Shown here piece by piece: positions 23,636 to 32,340 of a stretch of 32,908 bases of DNA (positions within the stretch are counted from its first letter, which is position 1; each line of letters opens with the position of its first letter). Made by a program: the position numbers and the translations under genes. The notes below the pieces were generated by a model that ran no database searches, had not been told where the DNA came from, and was given only the letters and a program-made list of their open reading frames with translations. The stretch is from Methanobacteriota archaeon. Its GTDB lineage: Archaea > Thermoplasmatota > Thermoplasmata > RBG-16-68-12 > JAFNFQ01. The stretch spans positions 96,500 through 129,407 of the forward strand of contig JAFNFQ010000008.1 in the NCBI GenBank assembly GCA_017885655.1, written 5' to 3'.

Positions 23636-24801
23636 TACGCACCCTCGCTGACAAGTTGCTCGACCTTGGGTAGATGCTTCAGGCGGATGCCGAGATAATC
23701 CGCGACGTCGCTGTAGGTGATCCTGTCCCTCCTCTGAGACTCGAGGACCAATGACACGAACGGGACTCCTCTCTCTTGGATGCACTTCTTTGGGGGATTC
23801 TGACGGCCCCCGGGTTTGTGGGTCTTCTTCTTCCATTCTTCCCGCTTCCCCTCATAGAAGCCCTGTGTCGTGCGGCCGAATCTCAGCAGCCGCCGGAGGA
23901 TCACCTCCTTGCTGACCTTGAAACGGTTCGCGAGCTTTGTTAGATCATCCTCTCGCCATGCGCTCGGAGCCCTCCGTGGGCTGACGAGGGGATGGGCCTG
24001 CAGGACACCGCCCGGGACCAGGAGCGCGGCGGCGAAGAGGTTGCAGAACCTCTCCACCCTGTCCTCGCCGCGCCTGTACTCCCCTTCACCCATCTGACAT
24101 ATCCCGCCATCGCTGAGGATGAGGTGACAGTACTCGTGGAACAGCGAGAACACCCTACCCTTCGGAGAATCACGGCGGTTGAGCACGATCGCAGGGGGCT
24201 CCTCGCCGACGAGGGAGAATCCTCTCGCATCATCCATGGGGAAGCTCATTTGGAGCACGAGCACACCGCGCTTCTGTATCGCCCTCGTCCAGGCTGCAAG
24301 CGCCTCATCATCGTCCCGCCACGCTGACTGAGCCTGGTCATCGACTTCGAGAGAACTCCTCACCCTCGCCGCCACCGCCTCCGGGTCGTCCGAAGGGCGG
24401 GTCCTTTCCAGGGAAGTCGTAATCTGGCGGCCCAGATCCCTCGACATGTCACGGGTCAGGCGTCTGATCCGCTGCGCCTGGCGGATCACGAGGCGGGTGC
24501 GGGGCGACAATGGGGGCGTCGTGCCCGAAGGGAGGATCCTGAAGTCCCTAGGCAGCGGCGGTTCCGATGGCGGCTCTGTCAGGAAGAATGTCGCGAGAGG
24601 CCTCTTGTACACACTGTCGGCGAGCTTCTCGAGCTGGGCAAGGCCCGGTTTCTCCCTCCCCGATTCCCACCGCCTCACCGTTTCCTGGCTCACCTTGAGT
24701 TGCCCCGCGACCTCCTGAACGTCCTTCCCCGCACTTTCCCTCGCCCAGACGAGCAGTCGGGGTTCGACGGCAGCTTCCTGAGGTCTGCGAGGCACGATCA
24801 T
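23635..24801 (-). CDS. XRE-type regulator with ImmA/IrrE metallopeptidase domain
   Basis: 388 residues from ATG 24801. That start is preferred over further upstream ATGs because the family begins a few residues before the helix-turn-helix and ATTAAATC (minus strand, 24826-24819) is a TATA box about 21 nt upstream. The XRE domain spans about 25-65 (V-A-G-Q-L-K-V-S-Q-E-T-V-R-R-W-E). The metallopeptidase motif H-E-Y-C-H (222-226) and a downstream Glu in V-E-R-F-C-N-L-F-A-A (249-258) complete the zinc site. The C-terminal part (about 270-388) adds a helix-turn-helix-like segment. It probably represses the operon and is cleaved or cleaves upon stress, releasing the PIN toxin. Confidence 0.8.
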   Translation of the reverse strand: MIVPRRPQEAAVEPRLLVWARESAGKDVQEVAGQLKVSQETVRRWESGREKPGLAQLEKLADSVYKRPLATFFLTEPPSEPPLPRDFRILPSGTTPPLSPRTRLVIRQAQRIRRLTRDMSRDLGRQITTSLERTRPSDDPEAVAARVRSSLEVDDQAQSAWRDDDEALAAWTRAIQKRGVLVLQMSFPMDDARGFSLVGEEPPAIVLNRRDSPKGRVFSLFHEYCHLILSDGGICQMGEGEYRRGEDRVERFCNLFAAALLVPGGVLQAHPLVSPRRAPSAWREDDLTKLANRFKVSKEVILRRLLRFGRTTQGFYEGKREEWKKKTHKPGGRQNPPKKCIQERGVPFVSLVLESQRRDRITYSDVADYLGIRLKHLPKVEQLVSEGA

Positions 24802-25039
24802 CGGATTCGCCAAGGCGGATTTAATGTCTTCTGCTTGGCTCGCCCGTTCCGCTTCGCTTCCTGTCGGTCCTCTCGATTCACACATGAGATGCACCCTGAA
24901 CGATGTACTCGCCCGAACCAGGGGGAGATTGGGGATACAGATTCTTCCTCGTGATCGGTGTAAGCGTCTGCGACATCCACGTCTCCTTCGCATGGAGTTA
25001 TCAAGCGTCGAGTTACGGAATCGCTTTCAATCGCACCAC

Positions 25040-25627
25040 TCACTCGGAGTACCTGGGTATTCCCCGTCTGCGGAGAAACGCAGCGTACCCCTGCACGTCA
25101 AGGCCGGCGATGGTGGCGCCTCTCTCGAGCCCCACCTTCCCTTTGGCATAAAGCCTGGCGGCAAGATCCTTCCTTCGCGGCAGCAGTCCCTGCAACTCCT
25201 CCGATTCAACAGTCATCTCTGGGTAAAGAAAGTAGATGAAGGCCAGCAACTCGTCCTTTGAGAGGTCGTTCAGGCGGACTTTGATCTCCTCAACGGACTG
25301 GACCTTGGAGGGTTCAAGCTCGCGGCTTGCCAGGCGCGCATACTCCTCTCCCTCATCGGTCAGCCGGAAGGTCGAGTCCCTTCTCTCCATCAGGCCGACC
25401 GCCTCAAGCTGGTCGAGGTTCCAATCAAGCGCGTCACTGAGCGGCCCCATCAGGGAGGGCTCGTACGCCAATTCCTCCGAGAGATCCGGCCGGCTCTTGG
25501 CCAGCAGGAACATCTCCTTCTGGAACCAGAGCTTCCCGCGGATAGGGGCTCCGCTAGCCGCCATCGCCAGCAGGAGTGCAGACTTCTGGACGAGATTGAG
25601 TCTCTCTAGGACTTCACTCGGTCTCAT
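25040..25627 (-). CDS. YwgA-like winged-helix protein fused to a UPF0175-type antitoxin domain
   Basis: 195 residues from ATG 25627 (a longer frame exists upstream, but GAGGAAG precedes this ATG and ACTTTATTAC about 30 nt further up is TATA-like). The N-terminal part resembles YwgA/Panacea-like helical proteins: G-K-L-W-F-Q-K-E-M-F-L-L-A (31-43), then Y-E-P-S-L-M-G-P-L-S (55-64), F-R-L-T-D-E-G-E-E-Y-A (87-97). The C-terminus (152-195) reads R-K-D-L-A-A-R-L-Y-A-K-G-K-V-G-L-E-R-G-A then G-Y-A-A-F-L-R-R-R-G-I, the UPF0175 antitoxin pattern. It may neutralise the PIN protein or an absent toxin. The 240 bp between it and the XRE gene hold no convincing ORF. Confidence 0.65.
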   Translation of the reverse strand: MRPSEVLERLNLVQKSALLLAMAASGAPIRGKLWFQKEMFLLAKSRPDLSEELAYEPSLMGPLSDALDWNLDQLEAVGLMERRDSTFRLTDEGEEYARLASRELEPSKVQSVEEIKVRLNDLSKDELLAFIYFLYPEMTVESEELQGLLPRRKDLAARLYAKGKVGLERGATIAGLDVQGYAAFLRRRGIPRYSE

Positions 25628-25725
25628 CTTCCTCAAAGTTCCATTGACACGCGAGTAATAAAGTCTTGGCGGGGGTGTAGCGAAAACAAGGGTTTCGGAC
25701 ATACATCGTATGAGCCCATGCACTC

Positions 25726-26175
25726 TTGCTGACTTGCTGCTCGGCCTCGTGGCAGACTTCCCTGATGGCGGGAGAGAGGTACGGCTTCCCCCGCCAGGTC
25801 CCGACGGACCACGGCTCCCAGTTCACCAAGGTACAGTACGACGCCGAGGGCTACTTCGACGCGAAGCTCAGGGGGCTGGAGGAAGAGCGGGGGATGGATG
25901 TGCAGCACATCCGTTCCAGGGCCAAGCGTCCTCAGACCGGCGGGAAGGTGGAGAGGCTGTTCGGGACGATCAAGTCGAAGCTGAATGCCAGGTGGCCCGA
26001 CGGGAAGAAGGAGTTCCAGGGCCTGGACGAGATCATCAGGTGGTACAACGATGTGAAGCCTCACGAGTCGCTAGACTTCGACCACGCAGAGACGCCTGCG
26101 CACGCGTTCGTGAGGAAGCTGCGACCCGAGGAGAGGACCGCCTACCTGAAAAGACCGAAGCAGCGCACAGCATGA
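25726..26175 (+). pseudogene. Truncated DDE (rve-type) transposase remnant
   Basis: Recognisable from about 25760: P-R-Q-V-P-T-D-H-G-S-Q-F (second catalytic Asp), then K-V-E-R-L-F-G-T-I-K-S-K-L (catalytic Glu), W-Y-N-D-V-K-P-H-E-S-L and T-P-A-H-A-F, the usual end of IS481/IS3-like integrase cores. The N-terminal half with the first Asp is gone and I see no terminal inverted repeats. It marks past insertion at the boundary of the lower-GC region. Confidence 0.75.
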
Positions 26176-26309
26176 CCCCGTTCGCCTCCAGGAAACTAAT
26201 TACAGGATTGTACAGGAGAGAACTCAGGATTGATAATGAGGCGGGCGGGAGTAGCACGCGGGGTGACAAGATGATATTGCCTCAGGATTCATGTGCGCGT
26301 TAGGAAGTC

Positions 26310-26640
26310 GTGACGAGTCTTCTCGGTTTGGCCCTGAGAGCGCTGAACGTGAAAAATGCCGAAACGTATTCTGCTTTTAGAAACAAGCACGACCTGCTCA
26401 GCGAGGGCAATGACGACGCCTTATTCACCTTGAAGCCGAATCATGGAGCCCCATCAGACATGACTCCCTCAGCCATCGTTCTTGGTGATGAAGCTCAGTT
26501 TCCTGACATGTTCAAGGCTCCTGAGCAGTATCCCAATCACGCAATCGCAGAGAACAGGGAACAGACAATCGAAGTGCCCGAGGCGTTCGATCCCACCAAG
26601 ACTGCCACTTATTGGAGGTGTCTCACGAAAGATCAAGGCA
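26310..26640 (+). CDS. Hypothetical ORF, possibly a relic
   Basis: The open frame from 26310 continues to 26828, but after about 26640 it is antisense to another gene and not protein-like. The first 110 residues (for example S-A-I-V-L-G-D-E-A-Q-F-P-D-M-F and F-D-P-T-K-T-A-T-Y-W-R-C) look protein-like, with a vague echo of phage terminase sequences that I cannot substantiate. No ribosome-binding site. Low confidence. The rest of 26176-26668 shows nothing else. Confidence 0.2.
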
Positions 26641-26668
26641 GGAGATCGCAATCCACAGGCAACCGCTG

Positions 26669-26902
26669 TCAGTGCTCTGAGAAGAAACGCCTGATCTCTT
26701 CAGCGGGTACCTCTAACTCCCTCGCCACACTCTCTGCATCGGTCAGGATGCTTTCGACTGCCAATATCTCCGCGTTCTCTTCGTCTAGGCATTCGTTTTC
26801 CTGGAAAAAGCCAACAGTTTTCCAGTAGATCTTCTCAAGAGCGTCGAGCGCACTCTTCTGCCCGCGGTGATATTCAGTCAACGGCATTCTTGAGCGCCTC
26901 AT
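26669..26902 (-). CDS. Small helical protein, unknown
   Basis: 77 residues, acidic and all-helical: Y-H-R-G-Q-K-S-A-L-D-A-L-E-K-I-Y, later E-N-A-E-I-L-A-V-E-S-I-L-T-D-A-E-S-V-A-R-E-L, closing E-E-I-R-R-F-F. The ATG at 26902 follows immediately after a 16-bp palindrome (26903-26918), with AAAATACT (26938-26931) as TATA box 30 nt upstream. The A-x-E-L-x-V-P-x-E-E-I-R-R-F ending resembles a helix-turn-helix. Small size and operator suggest a regulator or antitoxin. Confidence 0.55.
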   Translation of the reverse strand: MRRSRMPLTEYHRGQKSALDALEKIYWKTVGFFQENECLDEENAEILAVESILTDAESVARELEVPAEEIRRFFSEH

Positions 26903-26918
26903 TGCATTTTCAAATGCA
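26903..26918 (-). promoter_or_regulatory. Palindrome at the start of the 77-aa gene
   Basis: TGCATTT (26903-26909) and AAATGCA (26912-26918) are perfect 7-bp arms separated by 2 nt, ending at the base before the ATG; the predicted transcription start (about 26910) lies inside. Upstream to 27233 is an A/T-rich gap without a convincing gene. Confidence 0.5.
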
Positions 26919-27233
26919 GGGTTCCTTTCGAGTATTTTCTGTCCGGGTTCGGTCTACCATCTCTACGGCATAGACGTCTCCATCCTCGATGAAGATTCAC
27001 GACCCTCCTGTGAAGAAAAATGCGAGAGATGAATAAGTATAGCAGAGACAGTTTAAGAAAATGTCGAACTGATAATCTAAACTGAGCAAGCATTTGCTTT
27101 TCGACGCAATGGCCATCTCGGCTGGTGAGATGGGCCGTGGGCTCTTCATGTACACGTCGGATCATCTAGGTTCCATCATGGATCCTGAGTGTTTATAGAC
27201 CACATATTCCCCTGCGTGCGGTGAGGCATCGGG

Positions 27234-28025
27234 CTACGAAATCCCTTTGGATTCGCCATACCAATCACGGGGACTGCAATAGATGCAAAGCTCGCCAAAT
27301 CCCCACGCGTCACGAATCCTGACATGTCTGAAGTTGCGAGAACCCTCTCCGGCGACGTGGCACGACGGGCATCTTCTGAATCCGATGGGGGGTATTACTG
27401 CAATCACGGCCTCGACCATCTTCATTCCAGCTCTAAAACGGGGGGTCGTAGTAATCTTATCTGCCTCCGCCACCGGGGTAAGATGCATGAGCATAAGGCT
27501 CCTTAGGCAACTCGCCGTGTCGACGCGAAAAGCAGAACACATCTCAGACGGCGCATATGATCTGTGCTCCCCGAATCCTATCAGACGCTTGACAACTCCC
27601 GTATAGCGCTCCAAAGAACCCCGAGACTCCAACACATATCGCACGACGTTGCTGCGAGGGACTTTGGCGATTGTCATCGCCGAATCGATTTCTTCTCCAG
27701 TTTCCTGACAAACCATCTCGAAGACAGCGATTGCCACGAGTTCGGGAATGAATAGAAATGACACGAGCCCCTCTTCGCCATCGATCTCTCTGTCATCCGA
27801 CACAAGACTGGAGAAATGCTCTGTCATGTCGGCGACAGCTGCTCTCGCTCGACATTCGCCCGAGCAAAACACTCGCCAAGAAGGCCCCAGGTACTCCTTG
27901 CCGCATAATGCACATTTGCGGGTTTTGAACGCTTTCGTCTGATAGCAGGCATATGAACAATAGAAGTAATTCCTTCTTGACGTGCTGAAGACTCTACCAC
28001 AACTGGCACACTTCCGAGTCAACAT
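27234..28025 (-). CDS. Triple zinc-finger protein, third gene of the ParB-Mrr operon
   Basis: 263 residues. Three Cys4 sites: C6/C9/C23/C27, C38/C41/C54/C58 (both of the C-x2-C-x(12-13)-C-x3-C type with aromatic residues, like ribosomal or transposon-type fingers), and C219/C222/C247/C250 at the C-terminus. The middle (about 85-215) is an alpha-helical domain without a recognised fold. It starts 15 nt after the Mrr-like gene's stop. Probably a nucleic-acid-binding partner; function unknown. Confidence 0.7.
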   Translation of the reverse strand: MLTRKCASCGRVFSTSRRNYFYCSYACYQTKAFKTRKCALCGKEYLGPSWRVFCSGECRARAAVADMTEHFSSLVSDDREIDGEEGLVSFLFIPELVAIAVFEMVCQETGEEIDSAMTIAKVPRSNVVRYVLESRGSLERYTGVVKRLIGFGEHRSYAPSEMCSAFRVDTASCLRSLMLMHLTPVAEADKITTTPRFRAGMKMVEAVIAVIPPIGFRRCPSCHVAGEGSRNFRHVRIRDAWGFGELCIYCSPRDWYGESKGIS

Positions 28026-28040
28026 AAGTCGGCACGTCTT

Positions 28041-28808
28041 CTACTTCGGTTCGAGGAATCTTTCCCAATGCGGATGATCAATGGTCTCAATGTCTGAACC
28101 GATCGGGCTCACTCCTACCTTGAGATCCACAAGATGCCATATCAGATCCCGCATGTCCCAGAGGTAGATTCTTTTCGGACTGGCTTTCGCCTCTTCCACG
28201 GCTTCTTGAGTGAAGTAGGATGTCGTGATCAGGAATCCGTGAGCAGCAGGCGACTTATGGGTAGCCAGTTTCGCAATCAGGGAACGCACCGCCTCAACGC
28301 CTACGGGTGTTGCAGGTGCCCAACGTTTTGCCTGGCCGATGATTGGCACAATTACCTCTTTTAGCATCGGATTGAAGTACTGACCCGTAAAATCAATTCC
28401 GCTGTCTGGTCCGCGGTTCGTCAGTTGGACATCGGAAACGTACATCTTCTCAAGCAGCTCTTTGCAAAGCATCTCAAAGCTTTCCCACGGCATTTTTCTG
28501 AGATAGTATGAGAACCAAGCCCTGTTAGCGATCGTTGCCTTATTCTGCAAATCGACTAACACGGCAGTCGCGTCGAATAGACATGGCGATTCAACTTCAT
28601 CGGTCACCTCGTTCAGGGTGATGACGGGTTCCTCGCCCGTCTTCTCGCAACTTTTTTGGTATGCGGAAATGACCTGCTCAATCGAAACGATTGCGCCGTC
28701 CATCTCTTCCTCAACTTTGACGTATTTCTTGGCTATGGCTCGAAGTGTCACTATCTCGCCAGTTTCTAGCAACTCCTCGAGAATCTCATACGGGTTCGCG
28801 ATTATCAT
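28041..28808 (-). CDS. Mrr-like restriction endonuclease
   Basis: 255 residues. The N-terminal 95 residues are helical and family-unknown. The Mrr catalytic domain spans about 105-228: W-E-S-F-E-M-L-C-K-E-L-L (108-119), G-P-D-S-G-I-D-F (133-140, catalytic Asp139), I-I-G-Q-A-K-R-W (156-163, the Q-x-K variant of PD-(D/E)xK), then G-V-E-A-V-R (170-175) and G-F-L-I-T-T-S-Y-F-T (191-200). Such enzymes cut modified DNA. The ATG overlaps the ParB-like stop by ATGA, so translation is coupled. Codon use is less GC-biased than in the left half of the window. Confidence 0.8.
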   Translation of the reverse strand: MIIANPYEILEELLETGEIVTLRAIAKKYVKVEEEMDGAIVSIEQVISAYQKSCEKTGEEPVITLNEVTDEVESPCLFDATAVLVDLQNKATIANRAWFSYYLRKMPWESFEMLCKELLEKMYVSDVQLTNRGPDSGIDFTGQYFNPMLKEVIVPIIGQAKRWAPATPVGVEAVRSLIAKLATHKSPAAHGFLITTSYFTQEAVEEAKASPKRIYLWDMRDLIWHLVDLKVGVSPIGSDIETIDHPHWERFLEPK

Positions 28809-29809
28809 GCAGTTCCGCGGCTCTTCTTGAGTATGTCGTCAACGCGTTCTTTGAGTCTTTCAATCACGTCCAGCTTCTTCTTGTCTGCCTTCAGCTCTTC
28901 GAGCTCCTGCATGGTGATATTCCTGAGGGCATTCTCGGCTGCGGTGATTCTCCGAAGGAGCGGCATCTGAAGCTCTATTCTCTTCTCCTCGACGACCGCC
29001 AGCGCATCCGCCATTTTCTTTCCCGGTTCTCGAAGGACTTTAAGCGCCTCGGGATCTTCAATAATGAGTGGCAGCTCCCTCAGGCCACCTTTCGTAGTCG
29101 CAGATGGGATTTTGCCATCTTTGGCCCAATCGAAGTACTCGTTCTCAGCATCGGCAGATTGCGATGTCCAATCTTTGACTTTCTTGGGCATCTCGCTGAT
29201 GTAGCTGAAATACGAGGGATTGTCGATCTTCGTGTGCTCGATGAACCTATGGTATTGCTTGTATAATTCGATCCGTTTGTTGACTTCTGCCTTGCTGATT
29301 TGCAGTTCCGCGGCGATATCCTCGATCTCCATAAACATCTCATTCCGAAGCTTATACGCTACCGCGGCGTTACTGAAGGGACCCCACGGTTCTTTTCCCG
29401 ATTGAAGCCGGGCCCTTTGAAGAAGTGCCTCGATTTCGGAGATCTTCTTGACATATACATTCGCTGGGACTTGCTCAAGTATTCTCGGGTCGTCCAATTT
29501 CAGCTTCCTTTCATTGAAAAGCCTCGCCAGTTCTCGAAGGGCAGTGATGCGACGATTCCCCTCAATGACAATGTATTTGCCGTTATTATGTTCGTCAGGT
29601 CTCAACCAGATAGGGTCTTTGACCCCTTCCTTTGCGAGGGCTTTCATGAGCGTTTTTGTTTCGTCGTCCTCCAAGATGATCTTATGCATCTCGGCGTCCG
29701 TCAGTGATCGAGCTTTCTGTTCCGTCTGGAACATGAATCTTGGATTATCGGGGTCGAGCCTCACGTCATTGATGCGAATCATCTTCAACTCAAACTCAAT
29801 TTCAGGCAA
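28805..29809 (-). CDS. ParB/sulfiredoxin-fold nuclease-like protein
   Basis: 334 residues from TTG 29809, with GGAGG 7 nt before it. The N-terminal domain has the ParB signature: I-R-I-N-D-V-R-L-D-P-D-N-P-R (11-24), P-I-W-L-R-P (66-71) and V-I-E-G-N-R-R-I-T-A-L-R-E-L (81-94). A helix-turn-helix-like part follows (about 165-195, E-I-A-A-E-L-Q-I-S-K-A-E-V-N-K). The C-terminus (about 285-330) is a coiled coil. Members include chromosome-partition ParB, but also ParB-like proteins of DNA-modification systems (DndB and DpdB types). Its operon with an Mrr-like nuclease favours the latter role. Confidence 0.8.
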   Translation of the reverse strand: MPEIEFELKMIRINDVRLDPDNPRFMFQTEQKARSLTDAEMHKIILEDDETKTLMKALAKEGVKDPIWLRPDEHNNGKYIVIEGNRRITALRELARLFNERKLKLDDPRILEQVPANVYVKKISEIEALLQRARLQSGKEPWGPFSNAAVAYKLRNEMFMEIEDIAAELQISKAEVNKRIELYKQYHRFIEHTKIDNPSYFSYISEMPKKVKDWTSQSADAENEYFDWAKDGKIPSATTKGGLRELPLIIEDPEALKVLREPGKKMADALAVVEEKRIELQMPLLRRITAAENALRNITMQELEELKADKKKLDVIERLKERVDDILKKSRGTA

Positions 29810-30933
29810 TGTGGTTCCTCCCTAACGTTCCTCGATAGCGGATTCGCGATCCAGGAAATAAAGGCTTCGATCAGTGTGTGGTGATGTTGGCTAATTGACG
29901 AAAAAGGAGACCCTCCAATTCAGGTGCATTTCCTTTATTAGCTGTATCAGAAGTTGATGGGAGAAGAGAGCTGATAGTCACTCTGGATGACAGGGGCATT
30001 GCAGGCAGAAGTTAGATCCCCACAGAGTGCCCTCATAGTCCCTTTTTCTCCATGTGATTGGACCGCCTGTTGGACGGTGTATTCAGCAATGTAGGACGAG
30101 CTACATGGCAGTCTGGATCCGCCACTGGGAGGATGTCACGTCGCATGCAGTTGCCAAATGTGATGGCAGTTGACAGAACGCTGCTGACGCAAGAAACAGT
30201 CGGGATGTCTCCTTTACATGATGATATCCCCGGCAAGGGGGCAATATTGCATGTGACGGAGACTCAGATGAGGAATGCGCTTTTGACTCGGAGCACATCC
30301 GAGACGACAAGGCACGACACGGCTCGCATCTCGAATCAGACGTGATGAACGCATTGATGAATGTCGCAATCGAGAATGATCGAGTGCTCAAGCACCCCAA
30401 GAATCATCACGAGATGGTGAATGGATGGCATGGAGAGGGAGATTAGACATTGTGAGACATGGTATGTGGTCTCAACGGATGCTTCCCATACAATAGGGTG
30501 TATCGCCTCAAACACACACCAATAAGATTGCCTGTCAATCGTCGACTACAACTGGTCAAGTGCATTTGCCACGAGACGATGGATCGCCCATACCCGGTTT
30601 CACGGAAGCCCTTCGTCGAGGATTCAAAAGTGCTTCAGACTGGCTCAAGCTCAACGGCACCCATACACAGGATCTCGAAACCATGCCGTTCGGACGCGGT
30701 TCCTTACTCGATGACCGGGCGACCTGGCAACTCCAATTTGTCGCTATTCACCTTAGGAAATGGATATTGGCCATGAGGATTAGGTTCATTGACAATGACC
30801 AAATAGTAGGCAGATATTCCACCAACCACGCCAAGCCCACCTAGGCGACCAAGGCGAAGTCGTTGTCATCACTAATTCGCGGAATAGATGTGTTGCCGAA
30901 GCCGGGGTCAAGGTTACGACGAGGTTCCCTGTC
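29810..30933. other. 1.1-kb region without a supported gene
   Basis: Between the ParB-like gene and the methyltransferase. CTTTATTTCC (minus strand, about 29863) is a plausible promoter of the ParB operon. The plus frame 30560-30844 from GTG gives 94 protein-like residues (Q-V-H-L-P-R-D-D-G-S-P-I-P-G-F, then R-A-T-W-Q-L-Q-F-V-A-I), and shorter open bits at 29950-30015 look like broken coding sequence. No family recognised; it reads as decayed DNA. Confidence 0.5.
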
Positions 30934-32049
30934 ATGAGGAGCAATTCGGTTGATCTCGGACTCTTGACTTCTCTGCGCAAAGTGCGGGTGAACTACAAGG
31001 ATGATGAAAGAATAGTCACATGCTTCTGTGGCGATGAAGTCAAACGTTCGTTGGTTCCACACCTCAAGAAGGAGCATCGTCAATTGTGGGAGGATCTTGT
31101 TGGCGATTTCGTAAGACTGGCGGAGGAAGGAAAGTCGTATCGTTGGATGATGAATAGCTTGAGCGATACTCCAGACACTTATCTGCTCAGTTGGACAGTG
31201 ATCAAGCGCGAAGTTCGCAAGAGGGTGGAGGGACAAGAAATGCCTTTGAAGGCACGCCCACGGCCTGAAGTTCGAACTTGGAACCCAGAAGTCGAGATCA
31301 GGCCCGATTCAACGATCTGGGAATTTCCAAGAAGGGGAGATTGGGCGGTTCACTCCCCCGATTATGATGGAAACTGGTCCCCCTATGTCCCTAGGGAGTT
31401 GCTTCTAAGGTATTCGCAGAAGTATGATCTGGTCGCAGATCCTTTCGCGGGTGGAGGCACGACATTGATCGAATGTGCCTTGCTCGGTCGGCGAGCGATC
31501 GGTGTTGATATTAGCCCTCACGCGATAAATCATATCAATCAGAGACTCAGGGAACTGAAAGCGGCGGCTGGAAAGGCGTTGGAACGGCCCTTTGACCTCA
31601 ATATATTGGACAACATTCGTGTTGAGAAGGGAGATGCCCGCGTTTTGTCGTTTATCGATGACGAATCCGTAGATCTCATTTGCACGCACCCGCCATACGG
31701 TCCTGCAATACGCTATACTGAGAGTGTGGAGAATGATTTATCTCGAATCGACGATCCTATGGAGTTTCGCGCGGAATTCCGAAAGGTAGTTCACGAGTTT
31801 AGCAGAATCCTCAAACCTGGGAAGCGTTGCGCATTTCTGATCGGCGACTATCGGCGCCATAAGCATATTGTGCCTCTTGGGTGGATGCTTTTCTCGGAAA
31901 TGGTAGACTCGAAGATTTTCCAGCCGGAGGAAATAGTGATTAAGAAGCAATTCCAGGATTCCTCTACTGAATTCTATTGGGGAAAAGAGGAACTACTGAG
32001 ATACAGAATCGCTCATGAGTATCTCTTCATCTTCCGCAAGACTGACTAG
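30934..32049 (+). CDS. DNA methyltransferase (HPPY motif) with N-terminal zinc finger
   Basis: 371 residues. An N-terminal C-x-C-x10-H-x4-H finger (C30, C32, H43, H48) precedes a helix-turn-helix-like stretch (about 55-97). The methyltransferase part follows: G-N-W-S-P-Y-V-P-R-E-L-L-L-R-Y (146-160), motif I D-P-F-A-G-G-G-T-T (169-177), G-V-D-I (190-193), and motif IV T-H-P-P-Y (251-255). Order I then IV is that of exocyclic amino methyltransferases (N6-adenine or N4-cytosine). Third-position codon use is mixed, unlike the next, related gene. Probable role: self-DNA protection next to the Mrr-like nuclease operon, or an orphan epigenetic enzyme. Confidence 0.8.
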   Translation: MRSNSVDLGLLTSLRKVRVNYKDDERIVTCFCGDEVKRSLVPHLKKEHRQLWEDLVGDFVRLAEEGKSYRWMMNSLSDTPDTYLLSWTVIKREVRKRVEGQEMPLKARPRPEVRTWNPEVEIRPDSTIWEFPRRGDWAVHSPDYDGNWSPYVPRELLLRYSQKYDLVADPFAGGGTTLIECALLGRRAIGVDISPHAINHINQRLRELKAAAGKALERPFDLNILDNIRVEKGDARVLSFIDDESVDLICTHPPYGPAIRYTESVENDLSRIDDPMEFRAEFRKVVHEFSRILKPGKRCAFLIGDYRRHKHIVPLGWMLFSEMVDSKIFQPEEIVIKKQFQDSSTEFYWGKEELLRYRIAHEYLFIFRKTD

Positions 32050-32340
32050 GATCACGAATATTCCACTGTCATTCGTAACCGGAAGTCCTTTGTCATAGGA
32101 TCTCGGTGAGCTGGATGTATCAGAGATCCAGCTGCGTCCATTTGATCAGAATTCATACCTGCTCTAGGATAGGCGCTGTTGGAAGTTCGACCCTCATTCA
32201 AGAGGTATTGGGACATGGAATTCATTGTGCAATCTGAGCGAAATAAACCTCGGGATTCTCTGCAATTGACCAGAAGCACAGGACTCATTTACGTTGCAGG
32301 AGTCGGCATCAAAGTAGGAATGAGATGCGATTCCGCAGTG

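Noticed and set aside
24798-25043. 81-residue minus-strand ORF upstream of the XRE gene
   Set aside because: It overlaps the XRE promoter and start and lacks any recognisable pattern or ribosome-binding site.
26899-27165. 88-residue minus-strand ORF
   Set aside because: A/T-rich noise overlapping the palindrome and TATA box of the 77-aa gene.
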